Counted from the first letter of the stretch, positions 1-10,194 are shown. The stretch: DNA of 64,000 bases from Roseateles_B sp041906185 (GCA_041906185.1 JAYRJQ010000007.1:168977-232976), one strand, 5' to 3'. Made by a program: numbers and translations. The notes: a model not told the origin generated them from the sequence alone.

Positions 1-966
1 GCGCAAGACCTCCCGCGCTTCTCGCTGGAGGTGGGCGTGGCGCTGGCCACGGGCGTGGACTTGGGCGCCGGCGCCGGCAGCCAGCAGCTGCAGGCCGACA
101 TCGAGTTCCTCATCGGCCAGGTCTGGCGCCGCATCAACAGCACGGTCCCGCTGTGGCGCTGGTTCAAGACCGCCCCCGAACGCGCCGTGGACGAGGCCAT
201 CGCCCGCGTCCGCCAGGCCCTGCTCCCCCTCATCGAGCAGGCCCGCCTCCACCGCGCGGCGCACCCCGAGGCCGCGCCGCGCCACCTGCTGGACTCCCTG
301 CTCGTCGCCCAGGCCCGGCCCGAGGACGGCGAGCACCCCATCGAGCTGAGCGACGAGCAGCTCGTGCGCCTGCTGACGGAGCTGGTCTTTGCCGGCGAAG
401 ACACCAGCGCCTACTCCCTGGCCTGGCTGCTGGCGCACAGCAGCCGCCATCCCGGCGCGTGGCACCAGCTGCAGACGGAAATCGCCCACAGCTGCGGCGA
501 CGCGGGCCTGCCGGACTACGACAGCCTGCGCCGCCTGCCCTACACCGAGGCGCTGATCCAGGAATCGCAGCGCCTGAAGCCGGTCATCAGCTTGCTGATG
601 TTCCAGTCCGCCGAGGACCAGGTCGTGGGCGGCGTTCAGGTGCCGCGAGGTGCGGGCCTGATGACGCTCAACCGTTTCAGCGCGCTGCAGGCCGGCCCTG
701 AGGATCGCCACCAGTTCCGCCCGGAGCGCTGGCTCGCCGACGACGGGCAGGCCGCCTGCCCGTCCTCGATGCCCTTCGGCGCGGGTGCCCGGACGTGCCC
801 CGGCCGCTATGCCGCGCTGCTGCAGATGAAGACGCTGCTGGCCCTGCTGGCGCCGGTCCTGGACCTGCTGCCCAGCCAGGCGCCGCTGCCGCAGGAAGTG
901 CTGGAGGTGACGCTGCGGCCGGCGTCGCTGGACCTGCAGTGGCGGGTCCGACGCCCGCAAGCCTGA
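1..966 (+). CDS. Cytochrome P450, C-terminal part (5' end outside window)
   Basis: The frame is open from base 1, so the start lies upstream and about 321 C-terminal residues are visible. All C-terminal P450 landmarks are present: the I-helix oxygen-activation motif AGEDT (about bases 391-405), the K-helix ExxR motif as ESQR (about 562-573), and the heme-binding loop FGAGARTCPG with the axial cysteine codon at 796-798. The enzyme should be a heme monooxygenase acting with a separate ferredoxin or reductase; no redox partner lies downstream and the substrate cannot be told. The family is certain; the subfamily is not. Confidence 0.93.
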   Translation, partial: AQDLPRFSLEVGVALATGVDLGAGAGSQQLQADIEFLIGQVWRRINSTVPLWRWFKTAPERAVDEAIARVRQALLPLIEQARLHRAAHPEAAPRHLLDSLLVAQARPEDGEHPIELSDEQLVRLLTELVFAGEDTSAYSLAWLLAHSSRHPGAWHQLQTEIAHSCGDAGLPDYDSLRRLPYTEALIQESQRLKPVISLLMFQSAEDQVVGGVQVPRGAGLMTLNRFSALQAGPEDRHQFRPERWLADDGQAACPSSMPFGAGARTCPGRYAALLQMKTLLALLAPVLDLLPSQAPLPQEVLEVTLRPASLDLQWRVRRPQA

Positions 967-1020
967 GTGGAGGCGGCGGCGCTCTCGGACGCTGCCCTCA
1001 CACGGCGCCTCGTGCGGGGC

Positions 1021-1566
1021 TCAGTGCCCGTCGAAGTGCACCAGGGTGTGCAGCGGCAGGCCGGCCGCACGGATGCGGTCCGAGCCGCCGAGCTCCGGCA
1101 GGTCGACGATGGCCGCGCCCTCGATCACCTCGGCGCCCAGGCGCTGCAGCAGCCGCAGCCCCGCGAGCATCGTGCCGCCCGTCGCGATGAGGTCGTCGAT
1201 CAGCACCACGCGATCCTGGGGGCCGACCGCATCGGTGTGGATCTCCACCGTGGCACTGCCGTACTCCAGCTCGTAGCTCTCCTGCACCGTCGTGAAGGGC
1301 AGCTTGCCCTTCTTGCGGATGGGCACGAAGCCGATGTTGAGCTCGTAGGCCAGCACGGAGCCGATGATGAAGCCCCGCGCGTCCAGGCCGGCAATGGCCG
1401 TCGGGCGGGCGTCGAAGTAGCGGTGCACGAACTGGTCGATCAGCACCCGGAAGGCCTTGGGGCTGGACAGCAGCGGGGTGATGTCACGGAACTGCACGCC
1501 CGGGCTGGGCCAGTCGGGCACCGTGCGGATCTGCTGGCGGATGAAGTCGAGGTCGGAGGCGCTCAT
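1021..1566 (-). CDS. apt: Adenine phosphoribosyltransferase
   Basis: Purine salvage enzyme converting adenine and PRPP to AMP, in the cytosol. The product is about 181 residues, the usual length. The PRPP-binding signature VVLIDDLIATGGT lies in the second half, and the N-terminus (IRTVPDWPSPGVQFRDITPLL) is typical of bacterial Apt. An in-frame ATG three codons upstream (1575) is an alternative start; 1566 matches the usual family N-terminus better. It faces the P450 gene convergently and the GGDEF gene lies behind it on the same strand. Confidence 0.93.
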   Translation of the reverse strand: MSASDLDFIRQQIRTVPDWPSPGVQFRDITPLLSSPKAFRVLIDQFVHRYFDARPTAIAGLDARGFIIGSVLAYELNIGFVPIRKKGKLPFTTVQESYELEYGSATVEIHTDAVGPQDRVVLIDDLIATGGTMLAGLRLLQRLGAEVIEGAAIVDLPELGGSDRIRAAGLPLHTLVHFDGH

Positions 1567-1603
1567 GGCGCGCATTGTGCCGCCGCCCGGCGCCCGCGCG
1601 GGC

Positions 1604-3160
1604 TCAGGCGCAGCGGCTGTCGCTCACGAGCCGCGCCCGGCCGTTGCGCTTGGCGGCGTAGAGCGCGGCGTCGGCCAGCTCGACCAGCAGGCCGCCGTCC
1701 TCGCCTGCCTGCGCCACCCGCGTGGCATGGCCGATGCTGAGGGTCACGCCGCCGCGCAGCGGGCTCGCCCCGTGCGGGATGGCCGCGAGGCGCAGGCTGT
1801 CGAGGCAGCGTTGCGCGACCTGGCGGGCCTCGGTGGCGTCCACGTTTTCCAGCAGCACCGCGAACTCCTCGCCGCCGTAGCGGCACAGCACGGCCTCGTT
1901 GACGCAGGACTGCAGCAGGCTGGCGACGCGGCGCAGGCAGTCGTCCCCCGCCACATGGCCGTGGCAGTCGTTGTACTGCTTGAAGTGATCGATATCGAGC
2001 AGCAGCAGGGACAGCGGCTGCGCGTGCTGCTGGCTGCGCTGCCAGCCCTGGCGCAGCAGCTCGTCGAAGAGCCGGCGGTTGCCCACGCGGGTCAGGCCGT
2101 CCGTCGTGGTCTGGCGGGCCAGCAGCTCGTTGGCATGGCGCAAGCGCAGCTCCTGGCGCTTGCGCTCGGTGAAGTCCGCAATGATGCAGACGAAGAGGTG
2201 CGTGGTTGCGGTCTTCACCTCCGCCACGTTCAGCTGCAGCGCCAGGCCGATGCCGCCACGATGGCGGCCGTTCATCTCGTGCTGGCGCCCCAGCAGCAGC
2301 TGCGGCTGCAGGCGGGCCTCGCCCCGCTCGCTGGCGTCCAGCACCATGCTCAGGTGCGCGCCCTGCAGCTCGCTCGCGGTGTAGCCGAAGAGCGCCTCGC
2401 AGGCCGGGTTCACCTCGAGCATGTGCCCGTCGGTGTCGAGCGTGATGATGGCGTTGCGCGCGGCCAGGATCACGGCCTGCAGATGGGCCTGGCTGGCGGC
2501 CAGGCGCTGCTGCTCCTGCACGAGATCGCTGACATCCATGCGCACACCGACGATGCCGCCGGAGGCCGTGCGCTGCTCGTGGATGCGCAGCCATTTGTTG
2601 TCATGCACGCGCTGCAGCAGCGGCTCGACCTGCTGGCCGCGCTGCGCCAGGCGCTCGGCCAGCCAGGCCTCCTCGCGGCCGCGGGCCTCGGGCACGCCCC
2701 CGCTGAAGGCCGAGGCCCGTGCCATCTCGGCGAAGCTGGCGCCGCGGTCGAAGGCGCCCCACATGTGCGGATAGATCTCGATCAGCTTGCGGTTGTACGC
2801 GACCAGCCGGTCCTCGGCATCGAAAATCTCCACGCTGGCCGGGAGCGCATCGATGGCCTCCTCGAGCTGATCGTAGGCGCGCTGGATCTGGCGGCGCCCG
2901 TGGAAGAGCATCAGGAGCCCCAGCACCGCAGCCAGCAGGCCCGGCACCATGCCGGCGATGGCCCAGCCGAGCACCGGCTCGCCCTGCGCATTCGCGTGCA
3001 GCCCCCCGAGGAAGCAGGCCAGCTGCATCAGCAGGCACAGCAACAGAAGCACACCCATGCCCTTGCGCAACAGCAGATCCTGCGTGCCGCGCAAGGCCGC
3101 GGCCCAGCGCATCCGCGGGCGGCGGCGGCGCACAGGGGCAGTGGCGGGCGGGCTGGACAT
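1604..3160 (-). CDS. Membrane PAS-GGDEF diguanylate cyclase
   Basis: 518 residues. The N-terminus has a basic stretch followed by two hydrophobic segments (about 35-54 and 65-86), so it is probably anchored in the inner membrane. Two PAS-like sensor regions follow (about 99-220 and 225-345; the second has the NPACEALFGYTASEL pattern typical of PAS). The C-terminal GGDEF domain (about 350-515) has an intact GGEEF active-site loop, so it should make c-di-GMP from two GTP. No EAL domain is present. The sensed signal is unknown. Confidence 0.9.
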   Translation of the reverse strand: MSSPPATAPVRRRRPRMRWAAALRGTQDLLLRKGMGVLLLLCLLMQLACFLGGLHANAQGEPVLGWAIAGMVPGLLAAVLGLLMLFHGRRQIQRAYDQLEEAIDALPASVEIFDAEDRLVAYNRKLIEIYPHMWGAFDRGASFAEMARASAFSGGVPEARGREEAWLAERLAQRGQQVEPLLQRVHDNKWLRIHEQRTASGGIVGVRMDVSDLVQEQQRLAASQAHLQAVILAARNAIITLDTDGHMLEVNPACEALFGYTASELQGAHLSMVLDASERGEARLQPQLLLGRQHEMNGRHRGGIGLALQLNVAEVKTATTHLFVCIIADFTERKRQELRLRHANELLARQTTTDGLTRVGNRRLFDELLRQGWQRSQQHAQPLSLLLLDIDHFKQYNDCHGHVAGDDCLRRVASLLQSCVNEAVLCRYGGEEFAVLLENVDATEARQVAQRCLDSLRLAAIPHGASPLRGGVTLSIGHATRVAQAGEDGGLLVELADAALYAAKRNGRARLVSDSRCA

Positions 3161-3263
3161 GGCGCAGGCGGGGCGTTGGACGCGAGGTCGGGCAAAGCCG
3201 GCATCCTAGGGACAACCCCGGCCCCTGCCCAGACGGACAAGTCCTGACCCTCTCCCCAACCTT

Positions 3264-3280
3264 AGGGGGATAGCCCCCCT
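3264..3280. terminator. Small GC hairpin between two minus-strand genes
   Basis: A six-pair G/C stem (arms about 3264-3269 and 3275-3280) sits just after the stop codon of the acyl-CoA dehydrogenase gene on the minus strand. There is no clear U tract, so termination is only a possibility. Confidence 0.25.
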
Positions 3281-3289
3281 TGCGCGCGC

Positions 3290-4552
<1,263 letters not shown>

Positions 4553-4580
4553 GGCGGGTCCTTGGGTAAGGCGAAAAGAC

Positions 4581-4892
4581 TCAGGCCAGCAGCTCGCACA
4601 GGCGGATCTGCGGCCGCAGGCTTGAATAACGGCTCACATGCGCAGCCAGCTCAGGGCCGGCGGCCGCCAGGGCGGCCTGCGCGCTGGCGAGGTCGGGAAA
4701 GTCGGCAAAGGTGGCGGCGATCAGCTCACCGGGCCGGGGCGCCCCGGCCCCGAGGAAGCGGGCCAGCTCCAGGCGCTGCAGGCCCAGGGGCGTCAGCAGG
4801 CGGCGGGTCAGGGCGGCATGTTCGTCGGCGTAAATGGCGGCATCGAAATGCGCGCCCTCGGCCCAGTGGTAGAGGCCCATCACGCGGATCAT
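4581..4892 (-). CDS. EthD-like small dimeric alpha-beta protein
   Basis: 103 residues with the EthD/ferredoxin-like pattern: an N-terminal strand (IRVMGLYHW), an internal acidic/alanine-rich helix (PDLASAQAAL) and a C-terminal strand. Such proteins are small accessory or catabolic proteins, often near acyl-CoA or ether-degradation genes; no catalytic role can be assigned. Its first four bases overlap the end of the histidine phosphatase gene (ATGA overlap at 4889-4892), which implies translational coupling. Confidence 0.7.
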   Translation of the reverse strand: MIRVMGLYHWAEGAHFDAAIYADEHAALTRRLLTPLGLQRLELARFLGAGAPRPGELIAATFADFPDLASAQAALAAAGPELAAHVSRYSSLRPQIRLCELLA

Positions 4893-5653
4893 GGCTGCTC
4901 CTGGGTCGAGGGCTCCTGCGCGCGGCGCAGGGCCAGGTAGTGCTGGTACTGCGCCAGCAGATGCTCCATGGTGGTGAGCCGGTCGTCGTGGCGCAGGCCG
5001 TCCAGGGGCGCGAGATTCAGGCCACGCACAACCCAGTCGCCGGGCGCGTCCCCCACATCGATCACGTTGAGGCAGGCGGGGCTCTGCATCAGGCTGCCGA
5101 AGAGCACGCGCTGCCCGCCGCTGAGGGCGTGGGACAGCAGCGCGGCGTTGACCACGCCGTGCAGCACCAGCAGGGCGCTGTCCCAGTGCGGATCGGCCCG
5201 CAGGCGCTGCAGCGCCGGCAGCACGCGGTCAAGGAACTCGCCCACGGACTCACCGTTCAGGAAGCGCTGCGCCTCGTCCACCCGGCCCTGGTGCAGGCCG
5301 CAGAAGGCCTGCTGCAGCGCCGCCGGCGGGATCTCGGACAGCCGGCCGCCACGGATCTCCTCCCAGGCGGGCCAGGCCTCCGGCTCGAGCGCGGCGAGCC
5401 CCGCGGCGCCCAGCACCTCGGCGGCGGTCTGCGCCGTGCGGGGCAGGCCGGAGATGATGACGCGGTCCAGCCGCACGCCTTGCTCTCGCAGATAGCTGCC
5501 GGCCGCACGCGCCTGCGCCTGGCCGTGGGCCGTCAGGCTCACCTGCTCGGGCAGCACGGGCCGGCCCGTCGAGGCATCGAAATAGCAGACCTCGCCATGG
5601 CGCATCAGGTAGAGGCGACGGCGGCGGCCTGCGGTGCGGGAGGGCTGGGACAT
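4889..5653 (-). CDS. Histidine phosphatase (phosphoglycerate mutase-like)
   Basis: 254 residues from the ATG at 5653. The RHG catalytic motif (LMRHGEVC) is near the N-terminus, and a second conserved histidine lies in LVLHGVVNAAL. This is the histidine phosphatase superfamily, which transfers phosphate through a phosphohistidine; the substrate may be a sugar phosphate, nucleotide or other phosphate ester. It is the first gene of a probable minus-strand operon with the EthD-like and acyl-CoA dehydrogenase genes. An open frame extends upstream to 5779, but that stretch covers the opposite-strand gene start and has no family similarity. Confidence 0.85.
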   Translation of the reverse strand: MSQPSRTAGRRRRLYLMRHGEVCYFDASTGRPVLPEQVSLTAHGQAQARAAGSYLREQGVRLDRVIISGLPRTAQTAAEVLGAAGLAALEPEAWPAWEEIRGGRLSEIPPAALQQAFCGLHQGRVDEAQRFLNGESVGEFLDRVLPALQRLRADPHWDSALLVLHGVVNAALLSHALSGGQRVLFGSLMQSPACLNVIDVGDAPGDWVVRGLNLAPLDGLRHDDRLTTMEHLLAQYQHYLALRRAQEPSTQEQP

Positions 5654-5723
5654 GCGCGCAGTGTGGCGCAGCGGCCCAGGCCCGGCTGTCGCGCAGGCGG
5701 CAGGCCCGACAATGCGGCGCCAC

Positions 5724-7745
5724 ATGCACACAAGCCCTGCCGTCTCCTCCGTGACAGACACGCCCCTGCGCTGGGACATCCAGGCCCTGCGCGGCCTCGC
5801 CGTCGGCTGGGTGCTGCTGCACCATGCCCAGCTGCCGGGCGTCCCGGGCGGCTATCTCGGGGTCGACATCTTCTTCGTGATCTCGGGCTACCTGATCACC
5901 GGCCTCGTTCAGCGCGCCCTGCTGGCGGGGCGCTTCAGCTTCCGGGACTTCTACGCGCGCCGTGCCCGCCGCCTGCTGCCGGCCGCCTACGTCACGCTGG
6001 CCGTCACGCTGCTGGCCAGCCCGTGGCTGCTCAATGCGCGCGAGCAGCTGGATCTCGCCGGCCAGGCCCGGGGCGCCCTCCTGTTCGCGAGCAACTGGGT
6101 GCTCTGGCAGCAGAGCGGCTACTTCCAGGGCGCGGCGGAGCTCAAGCCGCTGCTGCACTTCTGGTCGCTGTCCCTGGAGGAGCAGTACTACCTCCTGCTG
6201 CCCGCCCTGCTGTGGTGCTGCGCGCCGCGCTGGCGGCGCCTCGCCGTGGGCCTGCTGGTGCTGGCCAGCGCCGCGGTGTGCGCCCGCCTGCTGCAGCGCG
6301 ACGCCAGCCTCGCCTTCTATGCCCTGCCGAGCCGCGCCTGGGAGCTGGGGTTGGGCTCGCTGGTCGCGCTGATGCCGGTGCCCGGGCGCCTGTCCGGCCG
6401 GCTTCCGCCGCCTCTTCCGGGTCTTCTGCGCGGGACGGCGGTGTTCGCGCTGCTGGCGCTCCCCCTGCTGCCGCTGACGGGCTGGCCGCATCCGGGGCCG
6501 CTGGCGCTGGGCGTGTGCCTGGCCACGGCCCTGCTCGTGGGGCAGCCGGCCGCATCGCCCCTGGCTCCGCGTCCGCTGCGGGCGCTCGTCTGGCTCGGGG
6601 ACCGCAGCTATTCGCTGTACCTCGTTCACTGGCCACTGATGGCCGCCGTGCACAACGCGTGGCTGGGCACGGGGCGCGAGCCCTCGCCCGAGCTGACGGG
6701 CTGGCGCCTCGCAGCGCTGGCGCTGTCCCTGCCGCTCGCCTGGGCCTTGCACCGCGGGGTGGAGGTGCCGGGCAAGACGCGTCTGCGCGGGCGCGGCGGG
6801 GTGGCGGCGCTGCTCGTGGGTTCCATGCTGCTGGCGCTGCTGCCCCTGTGGACGCAGCGCTGGGTGCAGGCGCCGGACGGGCGGGACTTCGCCCGGCTCA
6901 CGCGCCCCAACCACGGCTTTTCGCCCGGGTGCGATGCCGAGCAGCCCTATGCGCCACGCCCCGAATGCCAGCAGGGCGCCACGCCGCGGTGGATGGTCTG
7001 GGGCGACTCCTACGCCATGCACCTGGTGCCAGGTCTTGCCCGGCACGTGGGCAGCGAGGGCCTGCTGCAGGCGACCAAGTCCTCCTGTGGCCCCTTCCTC
7101 AGCGTCGCGCCCTTCAAGCCCGCCGCCGCTCCCGGCGACACCTTCGCGCCGCCGTGGATCGCCCGGTGCCAGGCCTTCAATAGCGCCGTGATGGGCTGGC
7201 TGGCCGCACACCCCGAGGTGCATACGGTGGTGCTGTCGAGCCTGCTCACCCAGTACCTCGACGAGCAGCACTACGCGCCGCGCCGCCTCACGGCGGAGGG
7301 TCTGCCGACGCAGGAGGCGCTCGCGGGCGAGGCGCTCCAGCAGGCGCTGATCGAGGACCTGCGCCGGACGGTCGAGCGGCTGCGAGCGATGGGCCGGCGC
7401 GTGCTGTTCGTCGCGCCGCCGCCCCGCGCCGACTTCCAGGTGGCGGCATGCCTCGAGCGCCGCGCACTGGGCCGCTGGGCGCTCGGCGCCACGCCGGACT
7501 GCCGCATCGATGCCGCCCACCGCGACGGCAGTGATGCCGCCGTGCAGGCCTGGCTCGCGCAGGCCGAGGGTGTGCTGCCGGTGCTGCGCTTCGAGCCCCT
7601 GCTGTGCCGCCAGGGGCGCTGCGACGTGACGCAGGACGGCGTGATGCTCTACCGCGACCAGGGCCACCTCAGCCAGGCGGGCTCCGTGCAGCTCGTGCCG
7701 CGGCTCGCCTGGCCCGTTGCGGCGCCCGGCTCAGCCGCGCAGTAG
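5724..7745 (+). CDS. OafA/YrhL-type acyltransferase with SGNH-like domain
   Basis: Integral membrane O-acyltransferase expected to acetylate a cell-surface polysaccharide or LPS. The N-terminal half holds the acyltransferase-3 fold with multiple membrane segments and the hallmarks ALRGLAVGWVLLHHA, GGYLGVDIFFVISGYLI and FWSLSLEEQYYL. The C-terminal, probably periplasmic, part has an SGNH-like domain (WGDSYAMHLVPGL; a late D-x-x-H pair in YRDQGHLSQAG). The ATG at 5724 is preferred because a -10-like GACAAT box (5708-5713) lies immediately before it; an in-frame ATG at 5712 overlaps that box. Its last 15 bases overlap the convergent kefB-like gene. Confidence 0.9.
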   Translation: MHTSPAVSSVTDTPLRWDIQALRGLAVGWVLLHHAQLPGVPGGYLGVDIFFVISGYLITGLVQRALLAGRFSFRDFYARRARRLLPAAYVTLAVTLLASPWLLNAREQLDLAGQARGALLFASNWVLWQQSGYFQGAAELKPLLHFWSLSLEEQYYLLLPALLWCCAPRWRRLAVGLLVLASAAVCARLLQRDASLAFYALPSRAWELGLGSLVALMPVPGRLSGRLPPPLPGLLRGTAVFALLALPLLPLTGWPHPGPLALGVCLATALLVGQPAASPLAPRPLRALVWLGDRSYSLYLVHWPLMAAVHNAWLGTGREPSPELTGWRLAALALSLPLAWALHRGVEVPGKTRLRGRGGVAALLVGSMLLALLPLWTQRWVQAPDGRDFARLTRPNHGFSPGCDAEQPYAPRPECQQGATPRWMVWGDSYAMHLVPGLARHVGSEGLLQATKSSCGPFLSVAPFKPAAAPGDTFAPPWIARCQAFNSAVMGWLAAHPEVHTVVLSSLLTQYLDEQHYAPRRLTAEGLPTQEALAGEALQQALIEDLRRTVERLRAMGRRVLFVAPPPRADFQVAACLERRALGRWALGATPDCRIDAAHRDGSDAAVQAWLAQAEGVLPVLRFEPLLCRQGRCDVTQDGVMLYRDQGHLSQAGSVQLVPRLAWPVAAPGSAAQ

Positions 7746-9725
7746 CTTGTCCTCGGCCAGCGCCAGCGCCTCGGGCGTGCCGGCGAGCACCAGGGTGTCG
7801 CCGCCCTGCAGCTCGAGCGCGTCATGTGCGGGGCGCACGGCGCCGCTGGCACGGCGCACCGACACCACCTGGACGCCGACGGCCGTCAACGCCAGCTGCC
7901 CGAGCGGCTCGCCCGCATAGGGCGTGGCCACCGGTAGCGTGACGGAGCGCAGGCGTGCCTGCTCGCGCTCCTCGGCGCTGTCGTCGTCGGCGCCGTGGAA
8001 GTAGCCGCGCAGCAGGCCGTAGCGCGCATCGCGGGCATCGCGCGTCAGGCGGATCACGCGCCGCATGGGCACGCCCACCAGCGCGAGCGCATGGCTCGCC
8101 AGCATCAGCGAGCCCTCGATGGCCTCGGGCACCACCTCCGTGGCGCCGGCCGCACGCAGGCGTTCCAGGTCGCTGTCGTCGATGGTGCGGACCACCACCG
8201 GCACATGGGCGGCATGCTCCTGCACCAGCTTGAGGATCTTCAGCGCCGAGGGCGTGTCGTGGTAGCTGATCACCACCGCACTCGCGCGGGCGAGGCCGGC
8301 GGCCATGAGGCTCTGCACCTTGGCCGCATCGCCGAAGACCACGCTCTGCCCCGCGGCCGCGGCCTGGCGCACGCGGTCCGGGTCGAGGTCGAGCGCCATG
8401 TAGGGGATCTGCTCGGTCTCCAGGAGGCGCGCCAGGTTCTGGCCGCTGCGCCCGTAGCCGCAGATGATCACGTGGGCATCGGCCTTGATGGACTTCTTCG
8501 CGATGGTCGTGAGCTGCACGGACTGCAGCAGCCAGTCGCTGGCCGAGAGCTTCATCACGATGCGGTTGCTGTACATCACGATGAGCGGCGTCGCCAGCAT
8601 GGAGATGACCATGGAGGCCAGCACCGGGCTCACCCACTGCGGCGCGATCAGCTGGTGCTGCGCCCCGAGGCTCAGCAACACGAAGCCGAACTCCCCCGCC
8701 TGCGCGAGGTACAGCCCCGTGCGGATGGCCACGCCCGTGGGCGCCCGGAACAGCTTGGCCAGCACCGCGATCAGCGTGGCCTTGGCCAGCAGCGGCAGCA
8801 GCGTCAGCAGCACGACCAGCGGCCACTGCGCCACCACCGGGCGCCAGTCCAGCTTCATGCCGATGGTGATGAAGAACAGGCCCAGCAGCACGTCGTGGAA
8901 GGGGCGGATGTCGGTCTCCACCTGGTGCTTGTATTCGGTCTCCGCGATCAGCATGCCCGCCACGAAGGCCCCGAGCGCCAGCGACAGCCCGGCATGCTCC
9001 GTCACCCAGGCGAGGCCCAGGGTGATGAGCAGCAGGTTGAGCATGAAGAGCTCCTCGCTCTTGCGCCGCGCCACGAGCGTCAGCCACCAGCGCATGACCT
9101 TCTGCCCGCCCGCGAGCAGCAGCGCCAGCACGGCGGCCGCCTTCAGGCCCGCCCAGGCCAGGGACACGGCCATCGCGCTGCCCTCGCTGCGCAGCGCCGG
9201 GATCAGCACCAGCAGCGGCACCACCGCCAGATCCTGGAACAGCAGCACGCCCATGACGCGCCGACCGTGCTCGCTCTCGAGCTCCAGCCGCTCCGCCATC
9301 AGCTTGACGACGATGGCGGTGGAGCTCATGGCCATGGCCGCCCCCAGCACCAGCGCGCCTTCCCAGCCGAGGTCCCAGCGAATGCCGAGCCAGTCGAAGA
9401 GATGGTCCAGCAGGACGTTGCCGAAGATCGTGCCGAGGATGGTGATCAGCACCTGCAGCAGGCCCAGCCCGAACACGAGCGAGCGCATGCTGCGCAGCTT
9501 GGGCAGGTTGAACTCCAGCCCGATCACGAACATCAGGAAGACGACGCCGAACTCCGCGAGATAACGCACGCCCTCGGAATCTCCGGAGAGCGCCATCGCG
9601 TTCGGCCCGATCAGGACCCCCACGGTGAGGTAGCCCAGCATGGGCGGCAGCTTGAGGCTGCGGCAGACGACCACGCCGAGCACGGCGGCCACGAGATACA
9701 GCAGGGCAAGGTCCAGGGAACTCAT
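7731..9725 (-). CDS. kefB: KefB-type monovalent cation:proton antiporter with TrkA domains
   Basis: 664 residues. The first ~380 residues form a CPA2 Na+/H+ exchanger domain with about 12 membrane segments (GYLTVGVLIGPNA, GLEFNLPKL, AMSSTAIVVKLM). A TrkA-N/RCK NAD-binding domain follows (VIICGYGRSGQNLARLLE, Rossmann GxGxxG type), then a TrkA-C domain at the end. It should be a K+ (or Na+) efflux antiporter gated by a cytosolic ligand. The start at 9725 gives the canonical N-terminus; the frame extends upstream to 9818 with low-complexity Gly/Arg that is unlikely to be translated. It is divergent from the peptide operon. Confidence 0.92.
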   Translation of the reverse strand: MSSLDLALLYLVAAVLGVVVCRSLKLPPMLGYLTVGVLIGPNAMALSGDSEGVRYLAEFGVVFLMFVIGLEFNLPKLRSMRSLVFGLGLLQVLITILGTIFGNVLLDHLFDWLGIRWDLGWEGALVLGAAMAMSSTAIVVKLMAERLELESEHGRRVMGVLLFQDLAVVPLLVLIPALRSEGSAMAVSLAWAGLKAAAVLALLLAGGQKVMRWWLTLVARRKSEELFMLNLLLITLGLAWVTEHAGLSLALGAFVAGMLIAETEYKHQVETDIRPFHDVLLGLFFITIGMKLDWRPVVAQWPLVVLLTLLPLLAKATLIAVLAKLFRAPTGVAIRTGLYLAQAGEFGFVLLSLGAQHQLIAPQWVSPVLASMVISMLATPLIVMYSNRIVMKLSASDWLLQSVQLTTIAKKSIKADAHVIICGYGRSGQNLARLLETEQIPYMALDLDPDRVRQAAAAGQSVVFGDAAKVQSLMAAGLARASAVVISYHDTPSALKILKLVQEHAAHVPVVVRTIDDSDLERLRAAGATEVVPEAIEGSLMLASHALALVGVPMRRVIRLTRDARDARYGLLRGYFHGADDDSAEEREQARLRSVTLPVATPYAGEPLGQLALTAVGVQVVSVRRASGAVRPAHDALELQGGDTLVLAGTPEALALAEDKLLRG

Positions 9726-9827
9726 CGGGAGATGGTACTGCCTGGGGCCTGCCTGCCTGCCGCGCTGAGGCCCGCCGCGGCCACCAGAACGGCCACCAGA
9801 ACGGCCGCCACCCCGCACCTAATAATT

Positions 9828-9856
9828 TTGTCAGTAGCGCCGCCCGGATCTGAAAT
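9828..9856 (+). promoter_or_regulatory. Candidate sigma-70 promoter of the peptide operon
   Basis: TTGTCA (9828-9833, 5/6 match to the -35 consensus), a 17-base spacer and TGAAAT (9851-9856, 4/6 match to -10). It lies in an AT-richer stretch unlike the flanks and would leave a leader of about 160 bases before the precursor gene. Just upstream is a tandem 12-base repeat (about 9779-9802). Confidence 0.45.
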
Positions 9857-9953
9857 TTAGAGTTCAACCCATGCGCTGAACGAATATCAGAAAGCAACCG
9901 GAAAGCTGCAGAAGAAAGTTGCCTCTCATTCAAAGGCCATGGCTTCGGAATCA

Positions 9954-9984
9954 ATATCCGGAGTCCTTTTCCAGGACCGAATAT
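9954..9984 (+). promoter_or_regulatory. Imperfect stem-loop in the leader of the precursor gene
   Basis: Arms about 9954-9966 and 9974-9984 pair as ATAT/ATAT, CGG/CCG and TCC/GGA with one mismatch and a two-base bulge, around a seven-base loop. It sits about 40 bases before the precursor start codon and could affect translation or message stability. This rests on pairing by eye only. Confidence 0.3.
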
Positions 9985-10024
9985 ACCCGGTCAAAACTTT
10001 CAACCACCTTTTCAAGGAAACATC

Positions 10025-10180
10025 ATGCAAAACACCGACCTGAACACCCTGAAGGACGAACTGGCTGCCGTCGAACTGGACCAGCGCTTCGAAATGGTCA
10101 ACGCTGCTGCCGACCAAGACCTGGTCGACATCACCAACTTCATCTGCTCGCCCCGCGAAGCAGACCAGGCTGCCGAGTAA
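10025..10180 (+). CDS. Putative RiPP precursor peptide (51 aa)
   Basis: A 51-residue reading frame opens the operon. It starts at an ATG with a well-placed ribosome-binding site (AAGGA at about 10013-10017, with a seven-base gap). The N-terminal ~33 residues are acidic and helix-prone (LKDELAAVELDQRFEMV), as expected of a leader peptide that binds a recognition domain. The C-terminal part is different: DLVDITNFICSPREADQAAE, with a single cysteine (C41), one Phe and one Pro. It has no signal peptide. Its position directly before an M50 protease, a radical SAM/SPASM enzyme and an exporter is what identifies it as a precursor; the sequence matches no RiPP family that I recognise. Where the core begins is unknown. 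Confidence 0.72.
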   Translation: MQNTDLNTLKDELAAVELDQRFEMVNAAADQDLVDITNFICSPREADQAAE

Positions 10181-10194
10181 TTTCGGGCCCCGTG

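Noticed and set aside
9778..9808. Tandem 12-base repeat upstream of kefB
   Set aside because: Only two copies, near the start of an Arg/Gly-rich extension of the antiporter frame. No sign of an iteron array or mobile element end.
9940..10044. A 34-codon ORF overlapping the precursor gene
   Set aside because: Its ribosome-binding site is only two bases from the ATG, and the overlapping 51-aa frame has a far better one. Kept only as a possible regulatory ORF.
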